Assembly: GCA_045537575.1 (NCBI GenBank)
Contig: JAZSPU010000053.1
Span: forward strand, 1 to 57,438
Direction of reading: 5' to 3'
DNA length: 57,438 nt
Source: SIG607 sp045537575
Lineage (GTDB): Bacteria > Bacillota > Clostridia > Oscillospirales > Acutalibacteraceae
Shown here: positions 40,477-49,779 of the stretch, one piece after another
Layout: every line of letters starts with the position of its first letter
How positions within the stretch are numbered: the first letter of the stretch is position 1
Notes under the pieces: model-generated
What the model saw: only the letters and a program-made list of their open reading frames with translations
Told to the model about the DNA's origin: nothing
Databases searched by the model: none
Position numbers and translations under genes: made by a program

Positions 40477-42531
40477 ATGAAAGACGTTTTTAATAACAAG
40501 GTTCCTGCTCCATGGACTAACGTTGAAACCACTGAGACCGAAAAGGGTTGCGAAATCTCTCTTTGGGGAAGAACCTATAAGGTGGAAAACAATCTGCTTT
40601 TTTCATCTATTGTTTCTCAGGGTGAAGAATTATTAAACTCCCCCATAAGAATTAAAGCAGGGGAGAACGGACACGATATAATATGGCGTGATATTGACTG
40701 TATTGTAGGGGAAACTACCGACCAATATGCTTACGTTTATACCACTGCGCAGAGTGACGCCTTTATCGTTAATATTTCTACCAAGGTGGAATTTGACGGT
40801 CTTGCAACTTTAGACGTAAAGCTTATGCCTAAGGGCTATACCGTTCCTCAGCTTTTCGGTCTTGAGTCAAAAGAAAGCACTCCTACGCTTCTCGACTATT
40901 TCCATATTGAAGTTCCGATTAAGGATGATATTGCAAAGCTTTATCACGTTTCTCCCAACAAGGTACATCCCGATGACGAGGGTAATACCGGAAATATGGA
41001 TAAATATTCAAGCAGTGCCTATCTTAATAACAAGAACGCTGACCTTGATTTTGCTTCTATTCTTTACGTTGGTAATGACGATAAAGGTCTTTTCACCTAC
41101 TGTGAATCGGATGAACTCTGGCAGCCCGTTGCAAAGGAAAAAGCCTATCAGTTTGCAGACGGCGGTGACCATACCGTAGTCAGAATGCGTCTGCTTGACA
41201 GTCAGCCATACGCTTGGCAGGACGTTGATGCAAAGTTCGGTCAGTATAAATACCCAGCTGTTTGCTTCAGAATAGCTTTTCAGGCTTCTCCCGTTAAGGC
41301 TTTCCCCGAAAATCCGTATAAAGAAAAGCTTTTACATATTGACTGCTTTAAAAAGATTCAGGGAGATTATATTGATTTCCTTGCAAATTCCGTAGTAGAG
41401 GGCGATACCGAAATCGGTTATGACAGAATAAAGCGCCTTGGCGTAACCACCCTTGTACTTCACGAAAAGTGGAATAACATTCAAAACTACTGGAAGCTTA
41501 CCAAACGTACCGAACGTCAGCTTACTACTATTATAGAGGAATGTCACAAACGCGGTATAAAGGTTGTTCCCTATTTTGGATACGAGGTTTCCACTATGTC
41601 CGAAATTTTTGCTGACAATGCTGATGAATTTGCTTTGCTCAGAGCAGATGAAAAGTGCAGAAGCGTTCAGTGGTACCGCTTCCCTGCACAAAGAGAAATT
41701 CCCGTTTGCTATTGCAGCAGTATTGCCGATAGATTTGCCGACGGACTTGAAGCATTAGTTGATAAATACAACTTTGACGGTGTTTATCTTGACGGTACAG
41801 CAATGACAAGAGCTTGTCAGAACACTGCCCACGGTTGCGGATATATTGACAGAGATGGTGTACTTCGTCCTACCTACAGAATGTTCCCCATAAGAGATAT
41901 GTTCAAGCGTCTTTATGAAACCTTTAATTCAAGAGGTAAGATTATTAACTGCCATATTTCCGACTGTGTAAACTGCGGTGTACTCAGCTTTTCTCATTCA
42001 CTTTGGATGGGCGAATACATTCAGTATAACCTTGTTAAAGAAGGCATTAACGAAATGCCCGACGGATATTTACGCGCTTCCCATGCGGGTAGAAACTTTG
42101 GTATTCCTACCGAATTTATCGTTTACGAAAACAGACCTATCTGGAATTTTGAGGATGCTCTTACTTTTGCTATGCTTCACGGCATACTGCCCCGTCCCAA
42201 TGATATAGGATATCCTCTTGAATTTATGTCAGGCGTTTGGAAGATAATTGATAAATTCGACCTAGACGGCGCAACCTTTGTGCCTTATCACAACAATCCT
42301 TACTTTGTTAGCGATAATGAAAATATTAAAATAAGCGGCTTTAAGAAGGATGATAAGTGGCTTCTCTTTGTAGCAAATGCCGACGGATATGACCAAGGCG
42401 AAGTAGTAATAAGCGGATTTGAAGGCAAAAAAATCGTATGTGAAAAATGTCAGAAGGAAATTTCCGGTGAAAACGGAAAAATCACTTTACCCTTTAAGAG
42501 ATTTACTCATTACTTCTTGACAGTTGAATAA
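40477..42531 (+). CDS. Putative TIM-barrel glycoside hydrolase (DUF6067-like)
   Basis: A 684-residue protein without signal peptide. The first about 270 residues look like a beta-sandwich. Then come a barrel with RIKRLGVTTLVLHEKWNNIQN, IKVVPYFGYEVS, FDGVYLDGTAM and GKIINCHISDC, and a C-terminal beta domain. The YLDG motif at a strand end is a plausible acidic catalytic site, as in several glycosidase clans. DUF6067-type proteins, as I recall them, share the VLHE...IQN segment. I chose the ATG at 40477 with AAGGAGG; earlier in-frame sequence runs through the repeat region. The substrate is unknown; lack of a signal suggests intracellular oligosaccharides. Confidence 0.65.
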   Translation: MKDVFNNKVPAPWTNVETTETEKGCEISLWGRTYKVENNLLFSSIVSQGEELLNSPIRIKAGENGHDIIWRDIDCIVGETTDQYAYVYTTAQSDAFIVNISTKVEFDGLATLDVKLMPKGYTVPQLFGLESKESTPTLLDYFHIEVPIKDDIAKLYHVSPNKVHPDDEGNTGNMDKYSSSAYLNNKNADLDFASILYVGNDDKGLFTYCESDELWQPVAKEKAYQFADGGDHTVVRMRLLDSQPYAWQDVDAKFGQYKYPAVCFRIAFQASPVKAFPENPYKEKLLHIDCFKKIQGDYIDFLANSVVEGDTEIGYDRIKRLGVTTLVLHEKWNNIQNYWKLTKRTERQLTTIIEECHKRGIKVVPYFGYEVSTMSEIFADNADEFALLRADEKCRSVQWYRFPAQREIPVCYCSSIADRFADGLEALVDKYNFDGVYLDGTAMTRACQNTAHGCGYIDRDGVLRPTYRMFPIRDMFKRLYETFNSRGKIINCHISDCVNCGVLSFSHSLWMGEYIQYNLVKEGINEMPDGYLRASHAGRNFGIPTEFIVYENRPIWNFEDALTFAMLHGILPRPNDIGYPLEFMSGVWKIIDKFDLDGATFVPYHNNPYFVSDNENIKISGFKKDDKWLLFVANADGYDQGEVVISGFEGKKIVCEKCQKEISGENGKITLPFKRFTHYFLTVE

Positions 42532-42538
42532 AATCATT

Positions 42539-42564
42539 AAAAGCAGGGGCAACCCTGCTTTTTT
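42539..42564 (+). terminator. Terminator of the DUF6067-like gene
   Basis: Stem AAAAGCAGGG, loop GCAA, complement CCCTGCTTTT and further Ts. Confidence 0.88.
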
Positions 42565-42565
42565 A

Positions 42566-42594
42566 TTGAAAAAAATAAGACTTTAGTATATAAT
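42566..42594 (+). promoter_or_regulatory. Promoter of the M20 peptidase gene
   Basis: TTGAAA, a 17-bp spacer and TATAAT, 18 bp before the chosen start. Confidence 0.7.
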
Positions 42595-42611
42595 TTTTTT
42601 TGGTGATTAAA

Positions 42612-43754
42612 GTGGAAAAGATTTTTGAAAGCATACCTTCTTTAGAAGAAAATTACGTGAAATTTTGGGAAGATATATGTAACATCGAAAGCCCGACAGA
42701 ATATAAAGAGGGAATAGACAAGGTAGGCTCTCTTATAATAGAAAGGGCTGAAAAATTAGGCTTTGTAACAGAAAAATGCATACAAAAGGTGTCGGGAGAT
42801 GCTATATGCATTACTATGAACGAGGAAGTTAACCAAAAGCCTGTTTGCTTTTCTGCACATATTGATACAGTACATCCTTTAGGCTCATTCGGTTATCCGC
42901 CTGTAAAGATTAAGGATGGGATTATCTACGGCCCCGGTGTTACCGACTGTAAGGGGGGAGCGGTAGCAGGTCTATTTGCTATGCATATATTAAAGCTTAA
43001 CGGCTTTAAAGACCGTCCCGTAAAGCTTATTGTCCAGACCGATGAAGAAACAAGCAGTAAAGGCAGTAATAAGGAAACTATTGAATTTATGGCACAAAAA
43101 GCAAAGGATGCAATTGCTTTTATAAATCTTGAAGGATTAAGAGATGCGGGAATGGTGCTTAAAAGAAAGGGAATACTCCGTTATGAGATAAAGGTTGAGG
43201 GAATATCGGTTCACGCTTCATCCTGTGTTGACGGAGCAAGCGCCATAAGAGAAGCGGCAAATATTATAACCGAGCTTGAAAAATTTAAGGATGCTTTTGG
43301 AATTACTGCAAATTGCGGAATGATAAAGGGCGGAACCGCCGCCAATACGGTGCCGAATGACTGTACTATGGAATTTGATTTCAGATTCACAAATGGGCAG
43401 GAGTGCGAAATTATAAAGGAAGCGGTAAAAAACGTTTGTGAAAGCAATACCGTAAAGGGCACTAAAACAACATATACTCTAAAAAGCGAAAGGGTTTTTA
43501 TGGAAGAAACCGAAAAGAATCTTAAGCTTTATGAAAAAATAGAGGATATTTTTGAGCAAAACGGACTAAAAAGACTTGGAAAAACCTTTAGCGGAGGCGG
43601 AAGCGACGCTTCGGATATGACAAGCTTCGGTATTCCTACGGTTGACGGATTAGGGGTTTACGGCTCCAAGATACACACACGTTATGAATATGCCCAAATT
43701 GCTTCTTTGGGCACTGCAGTAAAGCGACTGTGTGCCATAGCGGTTAATTTGTAA
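42612..43754 (+). CDS. M20 family metallopeptidase
   Basis: A 380-residue di-zinc peptidase or amidohydrolase. The zinc and catalytic motifs are SAHIDTVHPLG, GPGVTDCKGG, QTDEETSSKGS (the Glu-Glu pair) and a late His in GSKIHTRYEY. The central dimerisation lid (about 180-290) includes VHASSCVDGASAI. CPG2/ArgE/DapE-type enzymes share this pattern, so the substrate is open. I chose GTG at 42612 with GGTGAT upstream, since the TTG 12 bases earlier lacks a site. Confidence 0.9.
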   Translation: MEKIFESIPSLEENYVKFWEDICNIESPTEYKEGIDKVGSLIIERAEKLGFVTEKCIQKVSGDAICITMNEEVNQKPVCFSAHIDTVHPLGSFGYPPVKIKDGIIYGPGVTDCKGGAVAGLFAMHILKLNGFKDRPVKLIVQTDEETSSKGSNKETIEFMAQKAKDAIAFINLEGLRDAGMVLKRKGILRYEIKVEGISVHASSCVDGASAIREAANIITELEKFKDAFGITANCGMIKGGTAANTVPNDCTMEFDFRFTNGQECEIIKEAVKNVCESNTVKGTKTTYTLKSERVFMEETEKNLKLYEKIEDIFEQNGLKRLGKTFSGGGSDASDMTSFGIPTVDGLGVYGSKIHTRYEYAQIASLGTAVKRLCAIAVNL

Positions 43755-43784
43755 TTAATAAATTGTAAATTTATGGATGAGTAC

Positions 43785-43813
43785 TTGATTTTTAAGGAAA
43801 AAAATATTATACT
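43785..43813 (+). promoter_or_regulatory. Promoter of the LTA-synthase-like gene
   Basis: TTGATT, a 17-bp spacer and TATACT. Confidence 0.65.
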
Positions 43814-43850
43814 TAAGTTTATTGAATATTAAAAGAATGGGATGTAATAA

Positions 43851-45830
43851 ATGAGTAGAAAAGTTAAAAAATTCGGTCATTTGTTTTTTATGTTGCTTTT
43901 TCCGATAGTGATGACCTACTATGAACTGCTGTTTCGTATAGGTACGGTAGGGGGCGTATTCAAATGGAGCACTCTTTATATGCTTCTTTTTACCTTTGCG
44001 TATGCCATTATCGGTTATCTTGCTTCTTCGCTTTTTAAGAATCGCAAGATAAATAAGATTATTTCGGCTTCCATTATAGGAATTGCAGGTATTCTTTATA
44101 TTGTTGAATTTCTTGTTTATAAATTTTTCAAGGTTTTTTACGATATAAATACTGTTACAGGTGCGGCAGGCGATGCGGTTACAACCTATACAACCGAAAT
44201 TTTTCAGCTTATTTTAAGAAATTTGTGGGCGGTATTTTTGTTTTTGGCGCCTACTGTTTTGTATATAATGTTTTCAAACAGATTTGTACCTGCTTACAAA
44301 TCAAAAGCTTCGGTTCGTATAGTTTCCTTAAGCCTTTCGGTACTTAGCTTTGTATTGGCTTCTCTTTTGGTTACTACAAGCAGTATTTACGGCCCGATTT
44401 ATAAAACACAGTACAATTTCCAGTCGGCAGTAGGAGAGTTCGGTCTTGCTACAGGACTGCGTCTTGACATTAAATATTTGCTTTTTGGAAGAGAAAGCGG
44501 TTTTGAAAATACCGATCCAAACGGTAATGAGCCTCCCCCTGAAGACCTTCCCATAGAATACGGCAAGAATGAGCTTGACCTTGATTTTGCCGCCCTTGAC
44601 GAAGGCGCTTCTACTAAAATTAAAAATCTTAATGCTTACGTGAGCAGCTTAACTGCTTCAAGCAAAAATGAATATACAGGTCTCTTTAAGGGAAAAAATC
44701 TTGTGCTTATTTCGGCAGAAGCCTTTACAGCTGAGGTGGTTGATCCCAATTTGACACCTACCCTATACAGACTTGCTAACAAGGGTATTCAGTTCACCGA
44801 TTATTATCAGCCTTCCAGCGCCGGTACAACGGGCGGTGAGTATCAGAACGTATTCGGTATGCTTCCTATGGCAGGCGGACGTTCCTTTAAAAATACTGCA
44901 AAAACCCTTAATTACTATACTATGGGAAGTCAGCTAGATAGACTTGGCTATTACGGAAAAGCCTTCCACAATAACTCATACACCTACTATGACCGTAATA
45001 AAACCCATGTTAAGCTGGGATATTCAGACGGCTTTATGGGACAGGGTAACGGTATGGAGGAATATGTTAAAAACGCATGGCCACAAAGTGACCTTGAAAT
45101 GTTTCAGGGTACATTGCCCACATATATAGATAAACAGCCCTTTAACGTTTATTATATGTCGGTAAGCGGTCACAGCGGATATTCAAGAAGCGGTAACTCA
45201 ATGACCAATAAAAACTGGGATAAGGTTAAGGATTTAAACTATTCCGATACGGTTAAGGGATATCTTGCCGCTAACCTTGAGCTTGAAAATGCTCTTACCT
45301 ATATGGTTGGCGAACTTGAAGCAAAGGGAATAGCTGATGATACTGTTATAGTTATTTCTACCGACCATTTCCCCTACGGTCTTGACGAAGCAGGAACCCT
45401 TGGTAATATGCCATATCTTTCCGAGCTTTACGGATATAATGTTGATGACTATTTTGAGAGAGACCATAACCGCCTTATAATCTGGAGCGGCTGTCTTGAA
45501 AAGATGGAGCCTATCGTAGTTGATACTCCTACCTTCAGTCTTGATATTCTCCCAACCCTTTCCAATCTTTTCGGTACTGAATTTGATTCACGTTTAATGC
45601 CCGGCAGAGACGTTTTCTCAGATGCAGCACCGCTGGTATATAATACTAACTATGACTGGAAAACAGATCTTGGTACCTATTATTCATCAAAGGGTAAATT
45701 CGTTCCCGTTAATGATACGGTAGAAATCCCCGAAGATTACGTTGATAATATGAAAAAGGTTGTAAGAAACAAAATCAACTACTGCACAAACGCTCCTGCG
45801 GTAGATTATTACAGACACATATTTGGCTAA
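43851..45830 (+). CDS. LTA synthase family protein (sulfatase domain)
   Basis: A 659-residue membrane phosphoglycerol transferase-type enzyme. Five N-terminal membrane helices (to about residue 185) precede an extracellular sulfatase-fold domain. The catalytic Thr lies in SSAGTTGGEYQNVFGM and metal-site motifs include NLVLISAEAFTAEVV, VSGHSGYS and STDHFPYGL. Members polymerise glycerol phosphate onto lipid for lipoteichoic acid or decorate envelope polymers. It is a single gene with its own promoter and terminator. Confidence 0.9.
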   Translation: MSRKVKKFGHLFFMLLFPIVMTYYELLFRIGTVGGVFKWSTLYMLLFTFAYAIIGYLASSLFKNRKINKIISASIIGIAGILYIVEFLVYKFFKVFYDINTVTGAAGDAVTTYTTEIFQLILRNLWAVFLFLAPTVLYIMFSNRFVPAYKSKASVRIVSLSLSVLSFVLASLLVTTSSIYGPIYKTQYNFQSAVGEFGLATGLRLDIKYLLFGRESGFENTDPNGNEPPPEDLPIEYGKNELDLDFAALDEGASTKIKNLNAYVSSLTASSKNEYTGLFKGKNLVLISAEAFTAEVVDPNLTPTLYRLANKGIQFTDYYQPSSAGTTGGEYQNVFGMLPMAGGRSFKNTAKTLNYYTMGSQLDRLGYYGKAFHNNSYTYYDRNKTHVKLGYSDGFMGQGNGMEEYVKNAWPQSDLEMFQGTLPTYIDKQPFNVYYMSVSGHSGYSRSGNSMTNKNWDKVKDLNYSDTVKGYLAANLELENALTYMVGELEAKGIADDTVIVISTDHFPYGLDEAGTLGNMPYLSELYGYNVDDYFERDHNRLIIWSGCLEKMEPIVVDTPTFSLDILPTLSNLFGTEFDSRLMPGRDVFSDAAPLVYNTNYDWKTDLGTYYSSKGKFVPVNDTVEIPEDYVDNMKKVVRNKINYCTNAPAVDYYRHIFG

Positions 45831-45840
45831 ATTAAGATAA

Positions 45841-45870
45841 AAAACGGGTGCAAACCCGTTTTTTGTTTTT
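45841..45870 (+). terminator. Terminator of the LTA-synthase-like gene
   Basis: Stem AAAACGGGT, loop GCAA, complement ACCCGTTTT, then TTGTTTTT. Confidence 0.9.
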
Positions 45871-45876
45871 TAATAC

Positions 45877-45905
45877 TTGAAAAACGTACATATATATAGT
45901 ATAAT
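45877..45905 (+). promoter_or_regulatory. Promoter of the aminotransferase gene
   Basis: TTGAAA, a 17-bp spacer and TATAAT. It overlaps a longer upstream in-frame reading, supporting the ATG at 45940. Confidence 0.75.
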
Positions 45906-45939
45906 TTTAAAGTTATTAGAATGGAGGAAAGTATTTTTT

Positions 45940-47217
45940 ATGAACAGTTATCTTTCTATGTCGAAAGAAGAACTTTCGGCAGAATTTTCTAAGGTTAAAA
46001 AAGAATATGCCCATCTTACCACTTTAGGACTTCATCTTGATATGTCAAGAGGTAAGCCCGGCGCTGATCAAATGGATTTAAGCAGACGTATGTTTGATCT
46101 TGTGGGCAATGATTTAGGCTTTAAAAATAAGGATGGAATTGATTGCAGAAACTACGGCGGTCTTGACGGACTCAGTGAGCTTAAAGAACTTTTTGCAGGA
46201 ATTTTAGGCTTGCTTCCTTCTCAGATTATTGTAGGCGGTAATTCATCCCTTAATATGATGTATGATACTGTTGCTCAGGCAATGACTCACGGTCTTGGCG
46301 GTGAGCCTTGGATGAAGCAGGGCGAAATTAAATTTATATGCCCCGTTCCCGGATATGACCGTCATTTCGCCATTACCGAACATTTCGGTATCAAAATGAT
46401 TCCCGTTCAGAATAATCAGGACGGACCTGATATGGATAAAATTGAGGAGCTTATTAAGGACCCTGCAGTAAAGGGTATGTGGTGCGTTCCCAAATATTCT
46501 AACCCCGAGGGAATTACCTACAGCGACGAGGTTGTAAAGCGTCTTGCAAATATGAAACCTGCTGCTAAGGATTTCCGTATTTTCTGGGATAATGCTTATG
46601 CTATTCACGACCTTTATGATGAGGGCGACGAGCTTCTTAACATATATGATGAATGTGTTAAAGCAGGAAATCCCGATCTTGTTATTATGTTCACTTCTAC
46701 TTCTAAGATTACCTTCCCCGGTGCAGGTGTTGCGGCTCAGGCAGCAAGTCCCAATAACGTGGAAATTCTTAAAAGCAGAATGATGTTCCAGACCATTGGC
46801 CCCGATAAACTTAATCAGCTTCGCCATGCAAGAGCATTTAAGAGCGTTGCTGACGTTAAGGAGCATATGAAGGAACACGCAGGTATTTTACGTCCTAAGT
46901 TTGAAAGCGTATTAAGTGAGCTTGAAAGCGAACTTAAAGGTCTTGAAATTGCTGATTGGAACACCCCCAAGGGCGGATATTTCATCAGCCTTAACGTAAT
47001 GAACGGCTGTGCTAAAAGGGTAGAGGAGCTTTGTGCAGGCGCAGGAATGATACTTACCAAGGTTGGCGCTACTTATCCTTACGGCTATGATGAAAATGAC
47101 AGTAATATTCGTATTGCACCTTCCTTCCCACCTGTTGAGGAAATAAAAAAGGCATCTCGTGTGCTTTGCGTATCGGTAAGATATGCTGTTCTTGAAAAGC
47201 TTATAAATGAAAAGTAA
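45940..47217 (+). CDS. PLP-dependent aminotransferase class I/II (Aminotran_MocR type)
   Basis: A 425-residue fold-type I enzyme transferring amino groups between amino acids and 2-oxo acids. It has the family N-terminus LGLHLDMSRGKPGADQMDLS, the substrate segment KYSNPEGITYS, FWDNAYAIHDL, and the PLP lysine in FTSTSKITFPGAG. The C-terminal arginine segment is SNIRIAPSFPP. The family is close to aspartate/alanine aminotransferases, and the preferred substrate is not readable. The ribosome site GGAGG lies 12 bases from the ATG, a little far. Confidence 0.9.
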   Translation: MNSYLSMSKEELSAEFSKVKKEYAHLTTLGLHLDMSRGKPGADQMDLSRRMFDLVGNDLGFKNKDGIDCRNYGGLDGLSELKELFAGILGLLPSQIIVGGNSSLNMMYDTVAQAMTHGLGGEPWMKQGEIKFICPVPGYDRHFAITEHFGIKMIPVQNNQDGPDMDKIEELIKDPAVKGMWCVPKYSNPEGITYSDEVVKRLANMKPAAKDFRIFWDNAYAIHDLYDEGDELLNIYDECVKAGNPDLVIMFTSTSKITFPGAGVAAQAASPNNVEILKSRMMFQTIGPDKLNQLRHARAFKSVADVKEHMKEHAGILRPKFESVLSELESELKGLEIADWNTPKGGYFISLNVMNGCAKRVEELCAGAGMILTKVGATYPYGYDENDSNIRIAPSFPPVEEIKKASRVLCVSVRYAVLEKLINEK

Positions 47218-47224
47218 TTATACA

Positions 47225-47253
47225 TTGACTTTTTAAATGATAATATGTATAAT
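47225..47253 (+). promoter_or_regulatory. Promoter of secD-secF
   Basis: TTGACT, a 17-bp spacer and TATAAT. Confidence 0.7.
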
Positions 47254-47287
47254 TAATATATTAATTTAAAAAAACGGAGGACTTGTA

Positions 47288-48664
47288 ATGAAGAACAAAA
47301 GAGCAAGTAAAATTACATTTTTTGTAGTTTTCATATTGATTCTTGTTCTGACATTCACCGCATTCTTCGGAGTTGAAAGTTGGCACGGCGACACTCGTAA
47401 CGTATATATTAAGGGTGCTAGTGAAATTCGCTGGGGCATTGACATCCGAGGCGGTGTTGAAGCGGTATTTACTCCCAACATTCCTGATAATCAGATTACT
47501 GATGAGGAAATGGATGCCGCAAAAACCATTATCGATACACGAATGGTTAACCAGAACATAACAGACTATGAAATTTATGCCGATAAGGAAAACAAACAGA
47601 TAGTTGTTCGTTTCCCCTGGGCAGCAAATGACAGCACTATGGATCCTGCCGCTGCTGTTGCGGCACTTGGTGAAACTGCAGAGCTTACCTTCTGTAAATC
47701 ATCTACATATGATGCTAACAACATTATATTCACCGGTGAACACGTTGAAAAGGCAGAGGCTGTATTTACCGAGGAAAACGGTTGGGTTGTAGCTCTTGAC
47801 CTTGACAGTACTGCAACAGGTCTTTTTGCTACCGCTACTGCTGAACTTGTTTCGTCAAAAGGTCAGATAGCAATTTGTATGGATGAAACGGTTATTTCTG
47901 CTCCTTCTGTTGAGGCTTCCATTACCGACGGTAATGCAATTATTACCGGTATGGAAAATGCCGATAATGCTATTGATCTTGCAAATAAGATTAATGCAGG
48001 TGCCCTTCCTTTTGCACTTAGCGTTGATGACAGTAAGTTATCAATTGTTTCTGCTACTCTGGGTGCTAACGCTCTTAACGTAATGATTATTGCAGGCGCT
48101 ATTGCCTTTGGCGTTATCTGCTTACTTATAATTATTCGTTACAGACTTAACGGCGTAATCGCCTGCATTGCATTACTTGGTCAGCTTGCCGGTTCTATTG
48201 CCGCTATTTCGGGATACTTCCCCGGTGTTGACAGCTTTACCCTTACCATCCCCGGTATTGCAGGTATTATCCTTTCTATCGGTGTTGGTGTTGACTGTAA
48301 CGTTATCGCTGCTGAAAGAATCCGTCAGGAATTTAAAAACGGCAGAACTATAGACGGCGCTATCAATAACGGCTTCAAAAACTCCCTCAGCGCTATTATC
48401 GACGGTAACGTAACCATTCTTATCGTTGCAATAGTTCTTATGGGTGCTTTCGGTACAAGCGGTATTGTATTCTACAAGCTGTTCTCATGGCTCTTCGGCG
48501 CTTCCATTGCAGGTGCTATTTACTCCTTCGGTTACACCCTCTTAATCGGTGTTATCTTCAACTTCATAATGGGTGTGCTTTGCTCCAAGTGGATGCTTAA
48601 GAGTATTTCTCAGATTAAGTTCCTAAGAAAACCCTGGCTTTACGGAGGTAAGAGAAATGGCTAA
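47288..48664 (+). CDS. secD: Protein translocase subunit SecD
   Basis: A 458-residue inner-membrane component that uses the proton gradient to help SecYEG release translocated proteins. The N-terminal helix is at about 10-28. Next come the P1 region with GIDIRGGVEAVF, the conserved LALSVDDSK-like segment, and five C-terminal helices with GVGVDCNVIAAERIRQE (the conserved Asp-Cys/Ala-Asn-Val motif). It is shorter than enterobacterial SecD but normal for Clostridia. It overlaps secF by 8 bases. Confidence 0.95.
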   Translation: MKNKRASKITFFVVFILILVLTFTAFFGVESWHGDTRNVYIKGASEIRWGIDIRGGVEAVFTPNIPDNQITDEEMDAAKTIIDTRMVNQNITDYEIYADKENKQIVVRFPWAANDSTMDPAAAVAALGETAELTFCKSSTYDANNIIFTGEHVEKAEAVFTEENGWVVALDLDSTATGLFATATAELVSSKGQIAICMDETVISAPSVEASITDGNAIITGMENADNAIDLANKINAGALPFALSVDDSKLSIVSATLGANALNVMIIAGAIAFGVICLLIIIRYRLNGVIACIALLGQLAGSIAAISGYFPGVDSFTLTIPGIAGIILSIGVGVDCNVIAAERIRQEFKNGRTIDGAINNGFKNSLSAIIDGNVTILIVAIVLMGAFGTSGIVFYKLFSWLFGASIAGAIYSFGYTLLIGVIFNFIMGVLCSKWMLKSISQIKFLRKPWLYGGKRNG

Positions 48665-49595
48665 AAGATTAGATTTCAACAAACCTCTTAAGTGGGTTCT
48701 TATTGCATACGCTGCTTTTGCTCTTGTGGGTGTTATTATCGCTGTTACTTTAGGCGTAAAGCTCGACATCAACTTTAAGGGCGGTACGGTTATTACTTAT
48801 AACTATACCTTTGAAGAGGGCAAGGTTGCTGATATTAACGTAGAAGACGTTAAAGCTTTAGTTAGCGAAAACCTAAAGGCAGATGCCGTTGTAACAAAGG
48901 GCGCATCTCTTGCAGGTAATACCTATACAATTACAGTTTCTCTTGTTAAGAATGAGGCTGTAACAACAGATGCTCAAGAAGCTCTTTCAAAAGCTCTTCA
49001 GGAAAAATACAAGGACAATAATGTAGAGGTTTACAGCGCAACGTCCGTAAGTCCTACCCTTGCAGTTAAGTTCTTTATTAAAGCTCTTACCGCTGTTTTG
49101 GTGGTTGCAATCCTTGTTGTTATTTACGTAGGACTTCGTTTCCGTAAAATAGGCGGTGTAACCGCTGCTCTTACCGCACTTGTTGCCGTTGTATTTGACG
49201 TTGTGGTTGCATTTGTGGCTTGTATAGTTTTCCGTTTACAGATAGATATGAACTTCATTGCCGTTGTTCTTACTATTCTCGGTTACTCCCTTAACGATAC
49301 AATAGTTGTTTATGACTCTGTTCGTGAAAATAAGAAGGTAAGCGAAGGTCTTACCCTTGCTCAGATGGTTAACAAGAGTCTTCACGACGTACTTGCAAGA
49401 AATATAGTAACAACAACTACTACCGTTCTTGCTGTTATCACAATTATTGTAGTATCCGAAATTTACGGTCTTACTTCACTTCGTACCTTTGCTATTCCTA
49501 TGGTATTCGGTCTTGTTTCGGGCTGTGTATCTTCTCTCTTTGTTGCAACTCCTTTGTGGGTTCGTTGGAGAAACAAATTGGACGCAAAGAAATAA
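48657..49595 (+). CDS. secF: Protein translocase subunit SecF
   Basis: A 312-residue membrane partner of SecD with six helices. The first-strand motif LDINFKGGTVITY and the TM4 segment ILGYSLNDTIVVYDSVRENKK are diagnostic of SecF. Its ATG lies within the end of secD, preceded by GGAGG in TACGGAGGTAAG, showing coupling. A terminator follows. Confidence 0.96.
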   Translation: MAKRLDFNKPLKWVLIAYAAFALVGVIIAVTLGVKLDINFKGGTVITYNYTFEEGKVADINVEDVKALVSENLKADAVVTKGASLAGNTYTITVSLVKNEAVTTDAQEALSKALQEKYKDNNVEVYSATSVSPTLAVKFFIKALTAVLVVAILVVIYVGLRFRKIGGVTAALTALVAVVFDVVVAFVACIVFRLQIDMNFIAVVLTILGYSLNDTIVVYDSVRENKKVSEGLTLAQMVNKSLHDVLARNIVTTTTTVLAVITIIVVSEIYGLTSLRTFAIPMVFGLVSGCVSSLFVATPLWVRWRNKLDAKK

Positions 49596-49604
49596 TAAAA
49601 CTTT

Positions 49605-49634
49605 AAAGCCGACTTTTACAGTCGGCTTTATTTA
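49605..49634 (+). terminator. Terminator of secDF
   Basis: Stem AAAGCCGACT / AGTCGGCTTT with a 5-nt loop, then TT-rich sequence. Confidence 0.85.
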
Positions 49635-49645
49635 TAGGTGGTTAT

Positions 49646-49777
49646 ATGATTAAAATCGCAACAATCGGCACTAGCTGGATAACCCGCTCTTTTATCGGCG
49701 GTCTTGATTTGCTCGGCGATATGTTTACTCTTTCAGCCGTTATTAAAAAAAACAGACTCGAAAGAGTCTGTTTTTAA
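49646..49777 (+). pseudogene. Truncated Gfo/Idh/MocA oxidoreductase start
   Basis: An ATG with AGGTGG upstream opens a 43-codon frame reading MIKIATIGTSWITRSFI then LDLLG and FTLSAVI. That is the beginning of a Gfo/Idh/MocA Rossmann domain (GTSxIT variant). After about 33 residues it enters the rnpB terminator read backwards (KKNRLERVCF) and stops. More than 250 expected residues are missing. It is a gene remnant at a rearrangement junction, not a functional gene. Confidence 0.75.
49748..49775 (-). terminator. Terminator of rnpB
   Basis: On the minus strand AAAAACAGACTC, loop TTTC, GAGTCTGTTTTTTTT. It also forms the 3' end of the truncated oxidoreductase frame on the other strand. Confidence 0.88.
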
Positions 49778-49779
49778 TT

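Noticed and set aside
46243..46878. A 211-codon frame opposite the aminotransferase gene
   Set aside because: It mirrors the codon structure of the aminotransferase, and its protein has no domain or start signal.
49755..49777. A second terminator for the truncated oxidoreductase frame
   Set aside because: The T run is longer on the minus strand, directly after RNase P RNA, so it is assigned to rnpB.
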